A stretch of 64,000 nt of DNA from Bradyrhizobium sp. C9 (GCF_002532045.1 NZ_NWTG01000005.1:62001-126000); one strand, 5' to 3'. Shown: positions 42,385 to 50,711, counted from the first letter of the stretch. The notes: generated by a model not told the origin, from the sequence alone. A program made the numbers and translations.

Positions 42385-43944
42385 TTACGGCCGCGTCGAC
42401 ATGTTGCTCGGCGGCCCGGCCTTGCGGATCGGCTCGGCCAGACGCGCGAACTCGCAGAGCAGCGAGCGCGTCTTGCGCGGATCGATCACCTCCTCGACCC
42501 AGAACTTCTCGGCCGAGCGGAACGGCGAACGCAGCTTGTTGAGACGATCCTCGATCTCGCGGAGCTTGGCGGCGGGATCGGCGGCGGCGTCGATCTCGGC
42601 GCGATAGGCCGCCTCGATGCCGCCCTCGAGCGGCAGCGAGCCCCAATAGGCCGACGGCCAGGCGTAGCGCATCGAGAACCGGTTAGCCGGCTGATGTACC
42701 ACGCCGGCGACGCCGAAGGCGTTGCGGATGATGATGGTGCACCAGGGCACGGTGCTTTGGTTGACCGCCGCCATCGCCCGCACGCCGTGACGGATGGTCG
42801 CCGACTTCTCCGCCTCGAGCCCGATCATGAAGCCCGGGCAGTCCATCAGATAGACCACCGGCAGATGGAAGGTCTCGGCAAAGTCGACCCAGCGGATCAC
42901 CTTCTGGCAGGCGTCCGCGGTCCATGAGCCGCCATAGTGGAAGGGATCGCTGGCGAGCAGCAGTACCGCCCTGCCCTCGATCCGCGCCAGACCGGTGATC
43001 ACGGGCCGGCCGAAATTGGCGGCGACTTCGAAGAACGAGCCCTTGTCGACGACCGCATCGATGATCGGCCGCATCTTGTAGACCTGCTTGCGATTGCGCG
43101 GCACTGCCTTCAGCAGCGATTCCTCGGCACGCTCCGGATCGTCGGTGCAGGGAATGGTCGGCGGCAGATCGTAGACCGATGCCGGCAGGTAGGACAGGAA
43201 GCGCCGCGCGTAGTCGAACGCCTCCTCCTCCGTCTCGACGGCCTGGTCGATCGCGCCGGCGCGGGTCTGGATGTCGGCGCCACCGAGCTCCTGCTTGGTC
43301 AGGTCCTGCCCCAAGCGCTTCACCACCGGCGGGCCGGCGACGAACATCGCGGAGCTCTTGGTCATGACCGAGTAATGCGTGGCCGCCAGCCGCGCGGCAC
43401 CTAAGCCCGCGACCGAGCCGAGCCCAAGACCGACCACCGGTACGCGTGCCAGGTTGGCGGTCGTGTACCAGTACCAGCGCGTGCCGCCGACTCCGCCGGG
43501 TAGATTGGCCGCGCCCCTGGTCTCGATGGTCTTCACCGAGCCGCCGCCGCCGGAGCCCTCGATCACCCGGACGATCGGCAGGCGGAAGTCGTGCGCCATC
43601 TCCTCCGCCATCAACGGCTTGGCGGAAATCGATGCATCGGCCGAGCCGCCGCGCACGGTGAAATCGTCGCCGACCACGACCACGGTGCGGCCGTCGATCC
43701 TGGCGCGGCCGAACACGCAGTTCGCCGGCGTCAGGTGCTTGAGCTCATTGCTCTCGTCGTATTCGGCGATGCCGGAGATGGCACCGACCTCGTGGAAGCT
43801 GTTTTGGTCGACGAGCTTGTCGATGCGCTCACGAACCGTGAGCCGGCCCTGGTCGCGTTGCCGCTTGACCTTGTCAACGCCTCCCATCTCCCGCGCGAAC
43901 GCTTCGCGCCGGGCGAGGTCGTCGAGTTCCGGCTTCCAGTTCAT
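42385..43944 (-). CDS. Acyl-CoA carboxylase beta subunit (carboxyltransferase)
   Basis: A 519-residue carboxyltransferase of the propionyl/methylcrotonyl/geranyl-CoA carboxylase class, with two crotonase-like halves. The N-terminus (RQRDQGRLTVRERIDKLVD) is typical. Oxyanion regions are RVIEGSGGGGSVKTIETRG and GLGLGSVAGLGAARLAATH in the first half, and DCPGFMIGLEAEKSATIRHG and IIIRNAFGVAGVVHQPANR in the second. The start at 43944 has GGAGG six bases upstream. It overlaps the IclR gene by 71 bp. No biotin carboxylase gene is adjacent; a free-standing biotin carrier lies across the IclR promoter. Confidence 0.92.
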   Translation of the reverse strand: MNWKPELDDLARREAFAREMGGVDKVKRQRDQGRLTVRERIDKLVDQNSFHEVGAISGIAEYDESNELKHLTPANCVFGRARIDGRTVVVVGDDFTVRGGSADASISAKPLMAEEMAHDFRLPIVRVIEGSGGGGSVKTIETRGAANLPGGVGGTRWYWYTTANLARVPVVGLGLGSVAGLGAARLAATHYSVMTKSSAMFVAGPPVVKRLGQDLTKQELGGADIQTRAGAIDQAVETEEEAFDYARRFLSYLPASVYDLPPTIPCTDDPERAEESLLKAVPRNRKQVYKMRPIIDAVVDKGSFFEVAANFGRPVITGLARIEGRAVLLLASDPFHYGGSWTADACQKVIRWVDFAETFHLPVVYLMDCPGFMIGLEAEKSATIRHGVRAMAAVNQSTVPWCTIIIRNAFGVAGVVHQPANRFSMRYAWPSAYWGSLPLEGGIEAAYRAEIDAAADPAAKLREIEDRLNKLRSPFRSAEKFWVEEVIDPRKTRSLLCEFARLAEPIRKAGPPSNMSTRP

Positions 43945-44848
43945 TCATTGCCTCCGTCTTGATGATTTTGTTGTTGTTATGGGTGGCCACCGGGAGCGAC
44001 TTGCGTTCGATCCGATTGCTGAAGATGTCGCCGTCGGCGCCTTCGAGCAGGCTGCCGACCGCGGCCGCGAGGTCGACCATCAGCGGCGCGACCTCGCGAT
44101 GCAGCCGCTGCTCGTCATACATCGCCGAGAGCAGGCCGATCGTGGTGACCACATAGGTCTGGTATTGCGGTGACCACAGCGGCACCGCGACGCCGTTGAT
44201 GTGCGGGCTCCACAGACCGCAGGCGACGACATAGCCGTGCTCCTGCAGATGACGGCGGTTGGCTGCGATGCGCGGCGTCAGCATCTTGGCGCTTTCCGGC
44301 AGTTCGCCTTCCATCTCCGATATCAGCGCATCGCCGATCGCGGGATCGAGCGCGGCCGTATAGGCGTGGCCCGCGGCGGTGGTCGCCATCGAGATGCGGC
44401 TGCCGGTGGCCTCATGCAGGCCGAGCGCGTTCGCCGCGCGAGCGAACTCCAGATAGACCAGCTGAAAACGGTCGGGGATGACGAAGCCCACGGTGCCGGG
44501 CAACTGATCCGCGACATCCTGCAAACGCAGCCGGATCAAGTTGCGCAGCTGCAGCCCCTTCATCATCGAGGTGCTCATCGCGACCGCGCTCGGGCCGATG
44601 CGATACTTCTGATCGCGCGGCAGATAGACCAGCTGTCCCATCCGCGTCAGCGTGTGCGTCAGGCGCGACACCGTCGAACGCGGCAAGCCGCAGCGGTTCG
44701 AGATTTCGAGATTGCCGAGCCGGGCTTCGTGCCCCTCGAAGCACCGCAACACATCAAACGCGCGCGACACCACCTGGATGACATCGCCATCGCCAGTCTC
44801 GCTGGCGAGCATTCCCTGCCGGCTAAGCCGTTCCGAGCGCCGTCCCAT
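43874..44848 (-). CDS. IclR family transcriptional regulator
   Basis: A 324-residue IclR protein from the ATG at 44848, which has GGAG nine bases upstream; an ATG five codons earlier at 44863 lacks a good site. The helix-turn-helix is in ARLGNLEISNRCGLPRSTVSRL (split across helices), residues about 35-65. The effector domain contains GTVGFVIPDRFQLVYLEF and VACGLWSPHINGVAVPLWS. The C-terminus is extended by about 45 residues (NNNKIIKTEAMNELEAG onwards) that are read across the start of the carboxyltransferase gene, a 71-bp overlap. Mirrored palindromes in its promoter suggest autoregulation and control of the carrier gene. Confidence 0.88.
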   Translation of the reverse strand: MGRRSERLSRQGMLASETGDGDVIQVVSRAFDVLRCFEGHEARLGNLEISNRCGLPRSTVSRLTHTLTRMGQLVYLPRDQKYRIGPSAVAMSTSMMKGLQLRNLIRLRLQDVADQLPGTVGFVIPDRFQLVYLEFARAANALGLHEATGSRISMATTAAGHAYTAALDPAIGDALISEMEGELPESAKMLTPRIAANRRHLQEHGYVVACGLWSPHINGVAVPLWSPQYQTYVVTTIGLLSAMYDEQRLHREVAPLMVDLAAAVGSLLEGADGDIFSNRIERKSLPVATHNNNKIIKTEAMNELEAGTRRPRPARSVRAGDGRR

Positions 44849-44861
44849 TTGTTTTGGCTCC

Positions 44862-44878
44862 ATTCCGTCTTGCGGAAT
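44862..44878. promoter_or_regulatory. Candidate IclR operator 1 (ATTCCG-TCTTG-CGGAAT)
   Basis: A perfect palindrome with 6-bp arms and a 5-bp centre, located 14 bp upstream of the preferred IclR start codon. A 13-bp stretch of it (CCGTCTTGCGGAA) recurs in exact inverted orientation at 44952-44964. The size and symmetry are those of IclR-family sites. Confidence 0.65.
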
Positions 44879-44951
44879 AAAATTCCACTTGCAGATGAAG
44901 CTACCTCAGGCAATCTGCCGCCACAACAAAAAGCCGTTCGCCGGATGAAAT

Positions 44952-44966
44952 TTCCGCAAGACGGTA
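44952..44966. promoter_or_regulatory. Candidate IclR operator 2 (TTCCG-CAAGA-CGGTA)
   Basis: Near-perfect palindrome, one mismatch from TTCCG-N5-CGGAA, 12 bp before the start codon of the biotin carrier gene. Its 13-bp core is the exact complement of operator 1. The pair brackets the divergent promoter region. Confidence 0.6.
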
Positions 44967-44978
44967 TCGGAGAGTGGA

Positions 44979-45200
44979 ATGCCAGAGATCAAGGTTGTGA
45001 CCGAAGTTGCCGGGCGCGTTTGCGCGCTTCCCGTTGAAGCCGGCAGCAGCATCGGCGACGGCGACGAGATCGCGTTCGTCGAAGCGATGAAGATGGAGAT
45101 CCCGGTCACATCGACAGCGGCAGGCAAAATCAAGTCGATTTTGGTCAGGATTGACGACGTCATCGCCGAAGGCCAGGCCGTCGCGATCGTCGAGACCTGA
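44979..45200 (+). CDS. Stand-alone biotin carboxyl carrier protein
   Basis: A 73-residue single-domain biotinyl protein. Lys38 in FVEAMKMEIPV is the biotinylation site (EAMKM). The remainder is the biotin/lipoyl barrel (GRVCALPVEAGSSIGDGDEI; KIKSILVRIDDVIAEGQAVAIVE), with no N-terminal extension. GGAG lies six bases upstream of the ATG. It diverges from the IclR-carboxyltransferase genes and is the probable carrier for that carboxyltransferase. The biotin carboxylase that charges it is not in the window. The same operator-like palindrome lies before both transcription units. Confidence 0.94.
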   Translation: MPEIKVVTEVAGRVCALPVEAGSSIGDGDEIAFVEAMKMEIPVTSTAAGKIKSILVRIDDVIAEGQAVAIVET

Positions 45201-45324
45201 CGGCGACTGCTCAAGTCCCACCCGCGACAATCTGTCTGGTGATGCGCGGGCATAAATCACCGGCTCGCGCGTGTGGCGGCGTTGCCATCGCCAATTCGTG
45301 ATGCAATCATTTCTCTCAAGAAAA

Positions 45325-45341
45325 GTTTCGCACAGCGAAAC
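45325..45341 (+). promoter_or_regulatory. Hairpin next to the ribosome binding site of the TAXI gene
   Basis: GTTTCGC-ACA-GCGAAAC forms a perfect 7-bp stem with a 3-nt loop, ending 3 nt before the GGGAGG ribosome binding site at 45345-45350. It could act as a protein-binding site or modulate translation initiation. Confidence 0.5.
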
Positions 45342-45354
45342 ACTGGGAGGAATT

Positions 45355-46518
45355 ATGCTTCTTCGGCTGATGGCGCTCGCGCCTGCCGCTCTTGCCGGCC
45401 TTTCTATCGTCGCTGCCCTGCCCGCCTCGACCGAGGACATCAAGCTGCCGCCGACCATGGCGGTGACCGCCTATGACACCGGCACCGCCGGGTTCAACAT
45501 CGCGGTCGGCGTCGGCAAGATGATGAAGGACAAATACGGTACTGACGTCCGCGTGCTGCCGGCCGGCAACGACGTCGCACGTCTTGCACCGCTGCGCGCC
45601 AGGCGTGCGATCTCTGCCGCGATGGGATCGGGCACCTATTTCGCGCAGGAGGGCGTGTTCGAATTCGGCGCCAAGGAATGGGGTCCGCAGCCGCTGCAGC
45701 TGCTGCTGTCATCGGTCGACTGCAATTGCGGCGCGCTTGGCGTTGCGGCAGATGCCGGCGTCAAGGAGATGAAGGATCTGCGCGGCAAGCGCGTCGGCTT
45801 CGTGGTCGGCTCACCGGCGCTGAACCAGAACTCGCTCGCGATGCTCGCCTTCGGCGGCCTCACCCAGAGTGACGTCAAGGTCGTCGAGTTCGCGAGCTAC
45901 GGCGCGATGTGGAAGGGCCTGATCAACAATGATGCCGACGCCGCCTTCGGCACCACGATCACCGGCCCCGCCAAGGAAGCCGAGACCTCGCCGCGCGGTT
46001 TGATCTGGCCGCCGCTGCCCGCCGACGACAAGGAAGGCTGGGCACGGGTGAAGAAGGTCGGCTCGTTCTTCTTCCCGCAAACCGCAACTTGCGGTGCCGG
46101 CATCTCGCCCGACAAGCCGATCCAGCTTGGCAACTACCCCTACCCGATCTTCGTCGCCTACGCCGCGCAGCCCGCCGATCAGGTCTATGCGATCACCAAG
46201 GCGATGATCGTCAACTACGACGCCTACAAGGATTCGGCGCCCGGTGCCGCCGGCCTCGGCGCCGACCGGCAGACCAAGAACTGGGTCGTCCCCGTGCATC
46301 CCGGCGCGGTCAAGGCGCTGAGGGAAGCCGGCCACTGGAGCGATGCGCAAGACGCGCACAACAACGCGCTTCTGAAGCGTCAGGAGGTGCTGGCCGCCGC
46401 CTGGACCGACTACGGCAAATCCAGCCCGCCCGCCGACGAAAAGGCCTTCCTCGACGGCTGGATGAAAGCGCGCGCGACGGCGCTTGCAACGGCCGGCATG
46501 CCTGATGGCTTCGAGTGA
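45355..46518 (+). CDS. TAXI family TRAP transporter solute-binding protein
   Basis: A 387-residue periplasmic binding protein. The start at 45355 has GGGAGG at ideal spacing. Residues 1-26 are a signal peptide (RLMALAPAALAGLSIVAALP). The mature protein starts with the TAXI pattern TMAVTAYDTGTAGFNIAVGV, then KDLRGKRVGFVVGSPALNQN and FASYGAMWKGLINNDADAAFG. The best-studied relative, TTHA1157 of Thermus thermophilus, binds glutamate or glutamine. The permease gene follows immediately. The glutaminase downstream supports an amide or amino-acid ligand, but this is inferred. Confidence 0.93.
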   Translation: MLLRLMALAPAALAGLSIVAALPASTEDIKLPPTMAVTAYDTGTAGFNIAVGVGKMMKDKYGTDVRVLPAGNDVARLAPLRARRAISAAMGSGTYFAQEGVFEFGAKEWGPQPLQLLLSSVDCNCGALGVAADAGVKEMKDLRGKRVGFVVGSPALNQNSLAMLAFGGLTQSDVKVVEFASYGAMWKGLINNDADAAFGTTITGPAKEAETSPRGLIWPPLPADDKEGWARVKKVGSFFFPQTATCGAGISPDKPIQLGNYPYPIFVAYAAQPADQVYAITKAMIVNYDAYKDSAPGAAGLGADRQTKNWVVPVHPGAVKALREAGHWSDAQDAHNNALLKRQEVLAAAWTDYGKSSPPADEKAFLDGWMKARATALATAGMPDGFE

Positions 46519-46565
46519 GACCTGCCGGGACCGCGGCCAAAATCAACAATACTGGGGGATGCGTG

Positions 46566-48629
46566 ATGCCGGATACCGTCGCGGCTGCGCCCGCGAAGCG
46601 AATCGAGTTTGAGGATCCGCATGCCGGTCTCGACAATCTGCAGGAGGCCGAGGTCACGCGCGTGCGCACCCTGCGCGGGCTGTGGCGCTGGGCGCTGGTG
46701 GTTGCGACCGCGGCAACCATCCTGCTCTGCATCAACCAGCAATTCTCGCTGCGCTTCTTCATCGACTACACTCAGCTGACCACCGAATATTTCTATCTCC
46801 TGATCGCGCTGATGCTGCCCTTCACGTTCCTGATCTTCCCGGGATCGGAGCGGGCGCCGCTGAAGCGCATCCCCTGGTATGACCTAGTTCTGGCTGTCGC
46901 GACCTTCGCCGCCTCGATCTGGCTGATGCTGAACGTGCGCAAGGCGGCGCAATATGGCTGGGAGTCCGACGGCGCACCAAAGAATGTCATCATCGCCGGG
47001 CTCGTGATGTGGGTGATGCTGATGGAGGCGCTGCGCCGGACCGGCGGCTGGAGCCTGTTGCTCAGCGTGCTCCCCTTCACCGTCTATCCGCTGTTTGCCG
47101 AGGCCAGCTGGCTCGGCCCGTTCCGCGGTTCGCAGCTGACGCTCGACCAGACCACGGCCTATCACGTGCTGTCGGGCGAGAGCCTGCTCGGCATTCCGAT
47201 CCAGGCCTTCGCCGACACCGTGATCGGCTTCCTGGTGTTCGGCACCGCGCTGATGATGACCGGCGCCGGAAAATTCTTCATCAACCTCGCCTTCGCGCTG
47301 TGCGGCACCTTCCGCGGCGGCGCCGCCAAGGTCTGCATCTTCGCATCCGGCCTGCTCGGCATGATGTCGGGCTCGATCGTCTCCAACGTGCTGACCGCCG
47401 GCACCATGACGATCCCGGTCATGAAGAAGAGCGGCTTCCGCGCATCCTATGCCGGCGCGATCGAGGCCTGCGCCTCGACCGGCGCCGTGCTGGCGCCGCC
47501 GGTGATGGGCGCAACCGCGTTCGTGATCGCGCAGTTCCTCAATGTCAGCTATGCCGAGGTCGCGGTCGCCGCGATCATTCCGGCTGCGCTGTACTATGTC
47601 GGCCTGTTCATGCAGGTCGATTCCTACGCCGCGCGGCACGGGCTGAAGGGCATTCCGCGCGCCGAGCTGCCGCGGGTGATGGATACGATCAGGGACGGCT
47701 GGTACTACGTCTTCGTAATCGCGCTCTTGATCGTGATGCTGTTGTACTTCAAGCGCGAGAGCCACGCGCCGTTCTACGCGACCGCGCTGCTGCTGGTGCT
47801 GAATCAAATCTTCTCCAAGGACACCCGCTGGACGGTGGGCACCATCGCCAGGTTCCTCGAGGTCAACGGCCGTACCTTCGTTGAGCTGGTCGGCATCCTC
47901 GCCGGCTGCGGCCTCCTGATCGGCGCGTTCTCGATGACCGGCGTGGTTTCGAGCCTCGCCAACGATCTGTTGACGCTCGCGGGCGACAACGCGTTCCTGC
48001 TGCTTGTGATGTGCGCGTTCACCAGCCTGATCCTCGGCCTCGGGCTGACCACGACCGCCTGCTACATCTTCCTCGCCATCCTGGTCGCACCCGCGTTGGA
48101 GAAGCTCGGGCTCAACCGGATGGCGGTGCACATGTTCATCTTCTATTGGGGCATGCTGTCGTCAATCACGCCGCCGGTCGCCATCGCCTCCTTCGCCGCG
48201 GCCGGCATCGCCGGCTCGCCCGCGATGAAGACCGGATGGGAATCGATGTGGGTCGGCAGCATCATCTATTTCATCCCATTCTTCTTCGTGCTGAACCCGG
48301 CGCTGGTGCTGCAGGGGTCGAGCCCTTACTTCGCCGGCCTCGGCCTGATGGCGCTCGCCGCGTGCGGCACGCTGTTCATCTGCGGGGGCATTCAGGGCTA
48401 TCAACCCTTCGTCGGCGACCTGCGCGGCGCGGGTGCCCTGGAATGGCCGCTGCGGGTGCTGCTGGTGATCGGCGGCTTCGTGCTGGCGACGCCCGGCGGC
48501 GGCATCAATCCGCTGTCGCAGCTGCAGGTGACGATGCTGGGGCTTGCGATCCTCGTCCCGACTGTCCTGATCGCGCTGGCGCTGGTCCGCCGCCAGGCGC
48601 TGGTCCCGAACCAGTTGCGCGCGCCCTGA
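46566..48629 (+). CDS. TRAP transporter fused permease (4TM plus 12TM)
   Basis: A 687-residue membrane protein combining the small (DctQ-like) and large (DctM-like) TRAP subunits, as usual for TAXI systems. The start at 46566 (MPDTVAAAPAKR) has GGGGGAT upstream; an earlier GTG overlaps the previous stop codon. The N-terminal 250 residues hold the extra helices. The large domain has SGSIVSNVLTAGTMTIPVMK, GAIEACASTGAVLAPPVMGA and GLGLTTTACYIFLAILVAPA, the re-entrant-loop and helix motifs of DctM. It imports solute with a Na+ or H+ gradient. Confidence 0.94.
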   Translation: MPDTVAAAPAKRIEFEDPHAGLDNLQEAEVTRVRTLRGLWRWALVVATAATILLCINQQFSLRFFIDYTQLTTEYFYLLIALMLPFTFLIFPGSERAPLKRIPWYDLVLAVATFAASIWLMLNVRKAAQYGWESDGAPKNVIIAGLVMWVMLMEALRRTGGWSLLLSVLPFTVYPLFAEASWLGPFRGSQLTLDQTTAYHVLSGESLLGIPIQAFADTVIGFLVFGTALMMTGAGKFFINLAFALCGTFRGGAAKVCIFASGLLGMMSGSIVSNVLTAGTMTIPVMKKSGFRASYAGAIEACASTGAVLAPPVMGATAFVIAQFLNVSYAEVAVAAIIPAALYYVGLFMQVDSYAARHGLKGIPRAELPRVMDTIRDGWYYVFVIALLIVMLLYFKRESHAPFYATALLLVLNQIFSKDTRWTVGTIARFLEVNGRTFVELVGILAGCGLLIGAFSMTGVVSSLANDLLTLAGDNAFLLLVMCAFTSLILGLGLTTTACYIFLAILVAPALEKLGLNRMAVHMFIFYWGMLSSITPPVAIASFAAAGIAGSPAMKTGWESMWVGSIIYFIPFFFVLNPALVLQGSSPYFAGLGLMALAACGTLFICGGIQGYQPFVGDLRGAGALEWPLRVLLVIGGFVLATPGGGINPLSQLQVTMLGLAILVPTVLIALALVRRQALVPNQLRAP

Positions 48630-48651
48630 TTGCGTTGCACAACAGGAGGCG

Positions 48652-50511
48652 ATGAAACGATCGCCTCCTCCCGTCACCGCCACCACCACGGCCTGGTCCA
48701 GCTCGAAGCCGCCGCTGCTGCGGTTTCTGCACACATGTTACGCAGACTTCCTGCCGGAGGTTACCGGCGCGGTGGCCGACTACATCCCCGAGCTCGGCAA
48801 GGCCGATCCTGCCCATTTTGGCATCAGCCTCGCGACGCTCGACGGCCATGTCTACGAGGTCGGCGAGACCCGGGTGCCCTTCACCATCCAGTCGATGTCG
48901 AAGCCGTTCGTGTTCGCGCTGGCGCTGGACACGCTGGGCGCCGAGCGGGTGGAAAGCGTGATCGGCGTCGAGCCGTCCGGCGACCCCTTCAATTCGATCC
49001 GGCTCAATGCCGAGAACCACCCCTTCAATGCCATGGTGAACGCGGGAGCGATCGCCTGCTCCGGCCTGCTCCACGCCGACAAGGGCGACGGCGCATTCGA
49101 CTACATCCGCCAGGCGCTCGGCCGCTTCGCCGGCCGTGAGCTCGATGTCGACGAGGCTGTCTACGCCTCCGAGAGCGCCACCGGCGACCGCAACCGGGCG
49201 ATCGGCTATCTCTTGCGCACCAACAGCGTGATCACCGAGAATGTGCCAGCGGTGCTCGACGTCTATTTCCGGCAATGCGCCATCCTCGTCACCGCGCGCG
49301 ACACCGCCGTGATGGCGGCGACCCTGGCCAACCGCGGCATCAATCCGCTGACCGGCGAGCAGGTGGTGACGCCCTACGCGATCGCACGCACGCTGTCGGT
49401 AATGACCTCGTCGGGCATGTACGACTACGCCGGCGAGTGGATTTACCGCGTCGGCATCCCCGCCAAGAGCGGCGTCGGCGGCGGCATTTTGGCGGCGCTG
49501 CCGGCGCGGCTCGGGCTCGGCAGCTACTCGCCGAAGCTCGACAAGCACGGCAACAGCGTGCGCGGCATCAAGGTCTGCGAGGCACTGTCGGCGCATTACG
49601 ATCTGCACATGCTGAACCGCAGCGACGACGCCCGCCACAGCATCATCGCCGACTACAATATCGGCAAGAACCCGTCACGCCGGGTGCGGCGGCCGCAGGA
49701 GCAGGAGATCCTCGCAAAGCACTTCCAGGAGGTGCGCGTGATCGAGCTGGTCGGCACGCTGTCGCTCTCCAATGTCGATTACGTCTCGCGCCGCCTCGCC
49801 GGCAGCCCGCGACCGGAGTTCGTGATCTTCGACCTGCGCCGCGTCACCGCGACGACCCGCGCCGGCGCGCGATTGGTGGCGGAAGCCTTCCAGGAGCTGG
49901 CCGAGCTCGGCGTCACCGTGATCCTGTCCGGCATCAAGCGGACCTCGCGGGAATGGACCACGATCAGCGAGTGGACCAACCGGCTCGGCAACATCAGGGA
50001 TTTCTATCTGCTCGACACTGCGATCGAATGGGCCGAGGACCAGATCGTCTATCGCTATGGCGGCTCGATCGACTTTCTCGAGACCACGGAGCTTGCCGAG
50101 CAGCCGCTGCTCGCCGGATTGAGCGAAGCCGAGATCGCCGACCTCACCTCACTCTGCGCGATCAGGGCCTACCGACCGAATGAAAAGATCATCGCCGCCG
50201 GCGATGAGGCGACCTCGCTGTTCTTTCTGCGCAGCGGCGTCGTCCACGTCACCCTGCCCGACGGCATCCGGCTCGCGACGCTGACTGCCGGCATGGCATT
50301 CGGCGAGATGGCGCTGCTGGAGCCGAAGCGGTCGGCCGACGTGGTCGCCGACATGTCGGCCACCGCCTATGAGGTCGCGATCGGGGATTTCGAGCGCTTC
50401 CGCGAGCAGCATCCGCGCGCCGGCGAGCGGATCATGCGCAACCTCGCGCAGATCCTCGCCGAGCGTCTGATCGTGGCCAATGCGAAGGTCGATCTGCTGA
50501 CGTCGGGGTAG
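48652..50511 (+). CDS. glsA: Glutaminase fused to STAS and cyclic-nucleotide-binding domains
   Basis: A 619-residue three-domain protein. Residues about 20-330 are a serine-dependent glutaminase hydrolysing glutamine to glutamate and ammonia: the Ser81-x-x-Lys84 pair (TIQSMSKPFVF), AENHPFNAMVNAGAIA, SESATGDRNRAIGYLLR and VGIPAKSGVGGGILAALPAR. Residues about 358-460 are a STAS domain (VRVIELVGTLSLSNVDYVSR; VIFDLRRVTATTRAGARLVA). Residues about 475-605 are a cNMP-binding domain (FFLRSGVVHVTLPDG; GMAFGEMALLEPKRSADVVA). No DNA-binding domain follows. It starts 22 bp after the TRAP permease gene, so it is probably co-transcribed with the transporter. Confidence 0.95.
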   Translation: MKRSPPPVTATTTAWSSSKPPLLRFLHTCYADFLPEVTGAVADYIPELGKADPAHFGISLATLDGHVYEVGETRVPFTIQSMSKPFVFALALDTLGAERVESVIGVEPSGDPFNSIRLNAENHPFNAMVNAGAIACSGLLHADKGDGAFDYIRQALGRFAGRELDVDEAVYASESATGDRNRAIGYLLRTNSVITENVPAVLDVYFRQCAILVTARDTAVMAATLANRGINPLTGEQVVTPYAIARTLSVMTSSGMYDYAGEWIYRVGIPAKSGVGGGILAALPARLGLGSYSPKLDKHGNSVRGIKVCEALSAHYDLHMLNRSDDARHSIIADYNIGKNPSRRVRRPQEQEILAKHFQEVRVIELVGTLSLSNVDYVSRRLAGSPRPEFVIFDLRRVTATTRAGARLVAEAFQELAELGVTVILSGIKRTSREWTTISEWTNRLGNIRDFYLLDTAIEWAEDQIVYRYGGSIDFLETTELAEQPLLAGLSEAEIADLTSLCAIRAYRPNEKIIAAGDEATSLFFLRSGVVHVTLPDGIRLATLTAGMAFGEMALLEPKRSADVVADMSATAYEVAIGDFERFREQHPRAGERIMRNLAQILAERLIVANAKVDLLTSG

Positions 50512-50603
50512 CTATAGCCTGCCGTCGCAGGCGCGCCCGGCCAAAATATCGAAAACAACCCCATGCAAAGTAGCCGGCGGCTGCCGGCGTTCGACATGGC
50601 AAC

Positions 50604-50685
50604 TTGACACGTCGGGCAACTCAGTGATATTTTTCCATTATTCCGAAATCGCGCAAGCACCCCTTAGCCCCGCCCTTCGCGGGGC
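50604..50685 (+). other. Orphan promoter-like sequence followed by a hairpin
   Basis: TTGACA at 50604-50609 is followed after 17-18 bp by an ATATTTTT stretch resembling a -10 region, and 34 bp later by a hairpin (GCCCCGC-CCTTC-GCGGGGC, 50667-50685). No open reading frame starts between them, and the convergent gene ends at 50712. The layout could mark a short non-coding RNA or a decayed intergenic element; the hairpin also serves as a candidate terminator for the carboxymuconolactone-decarboxylase-like gene. Confidence 0.3.
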
Positions 50686-50711
50686 GAGGCAGGAGCCGCA
50701 CGGCTCGACGT

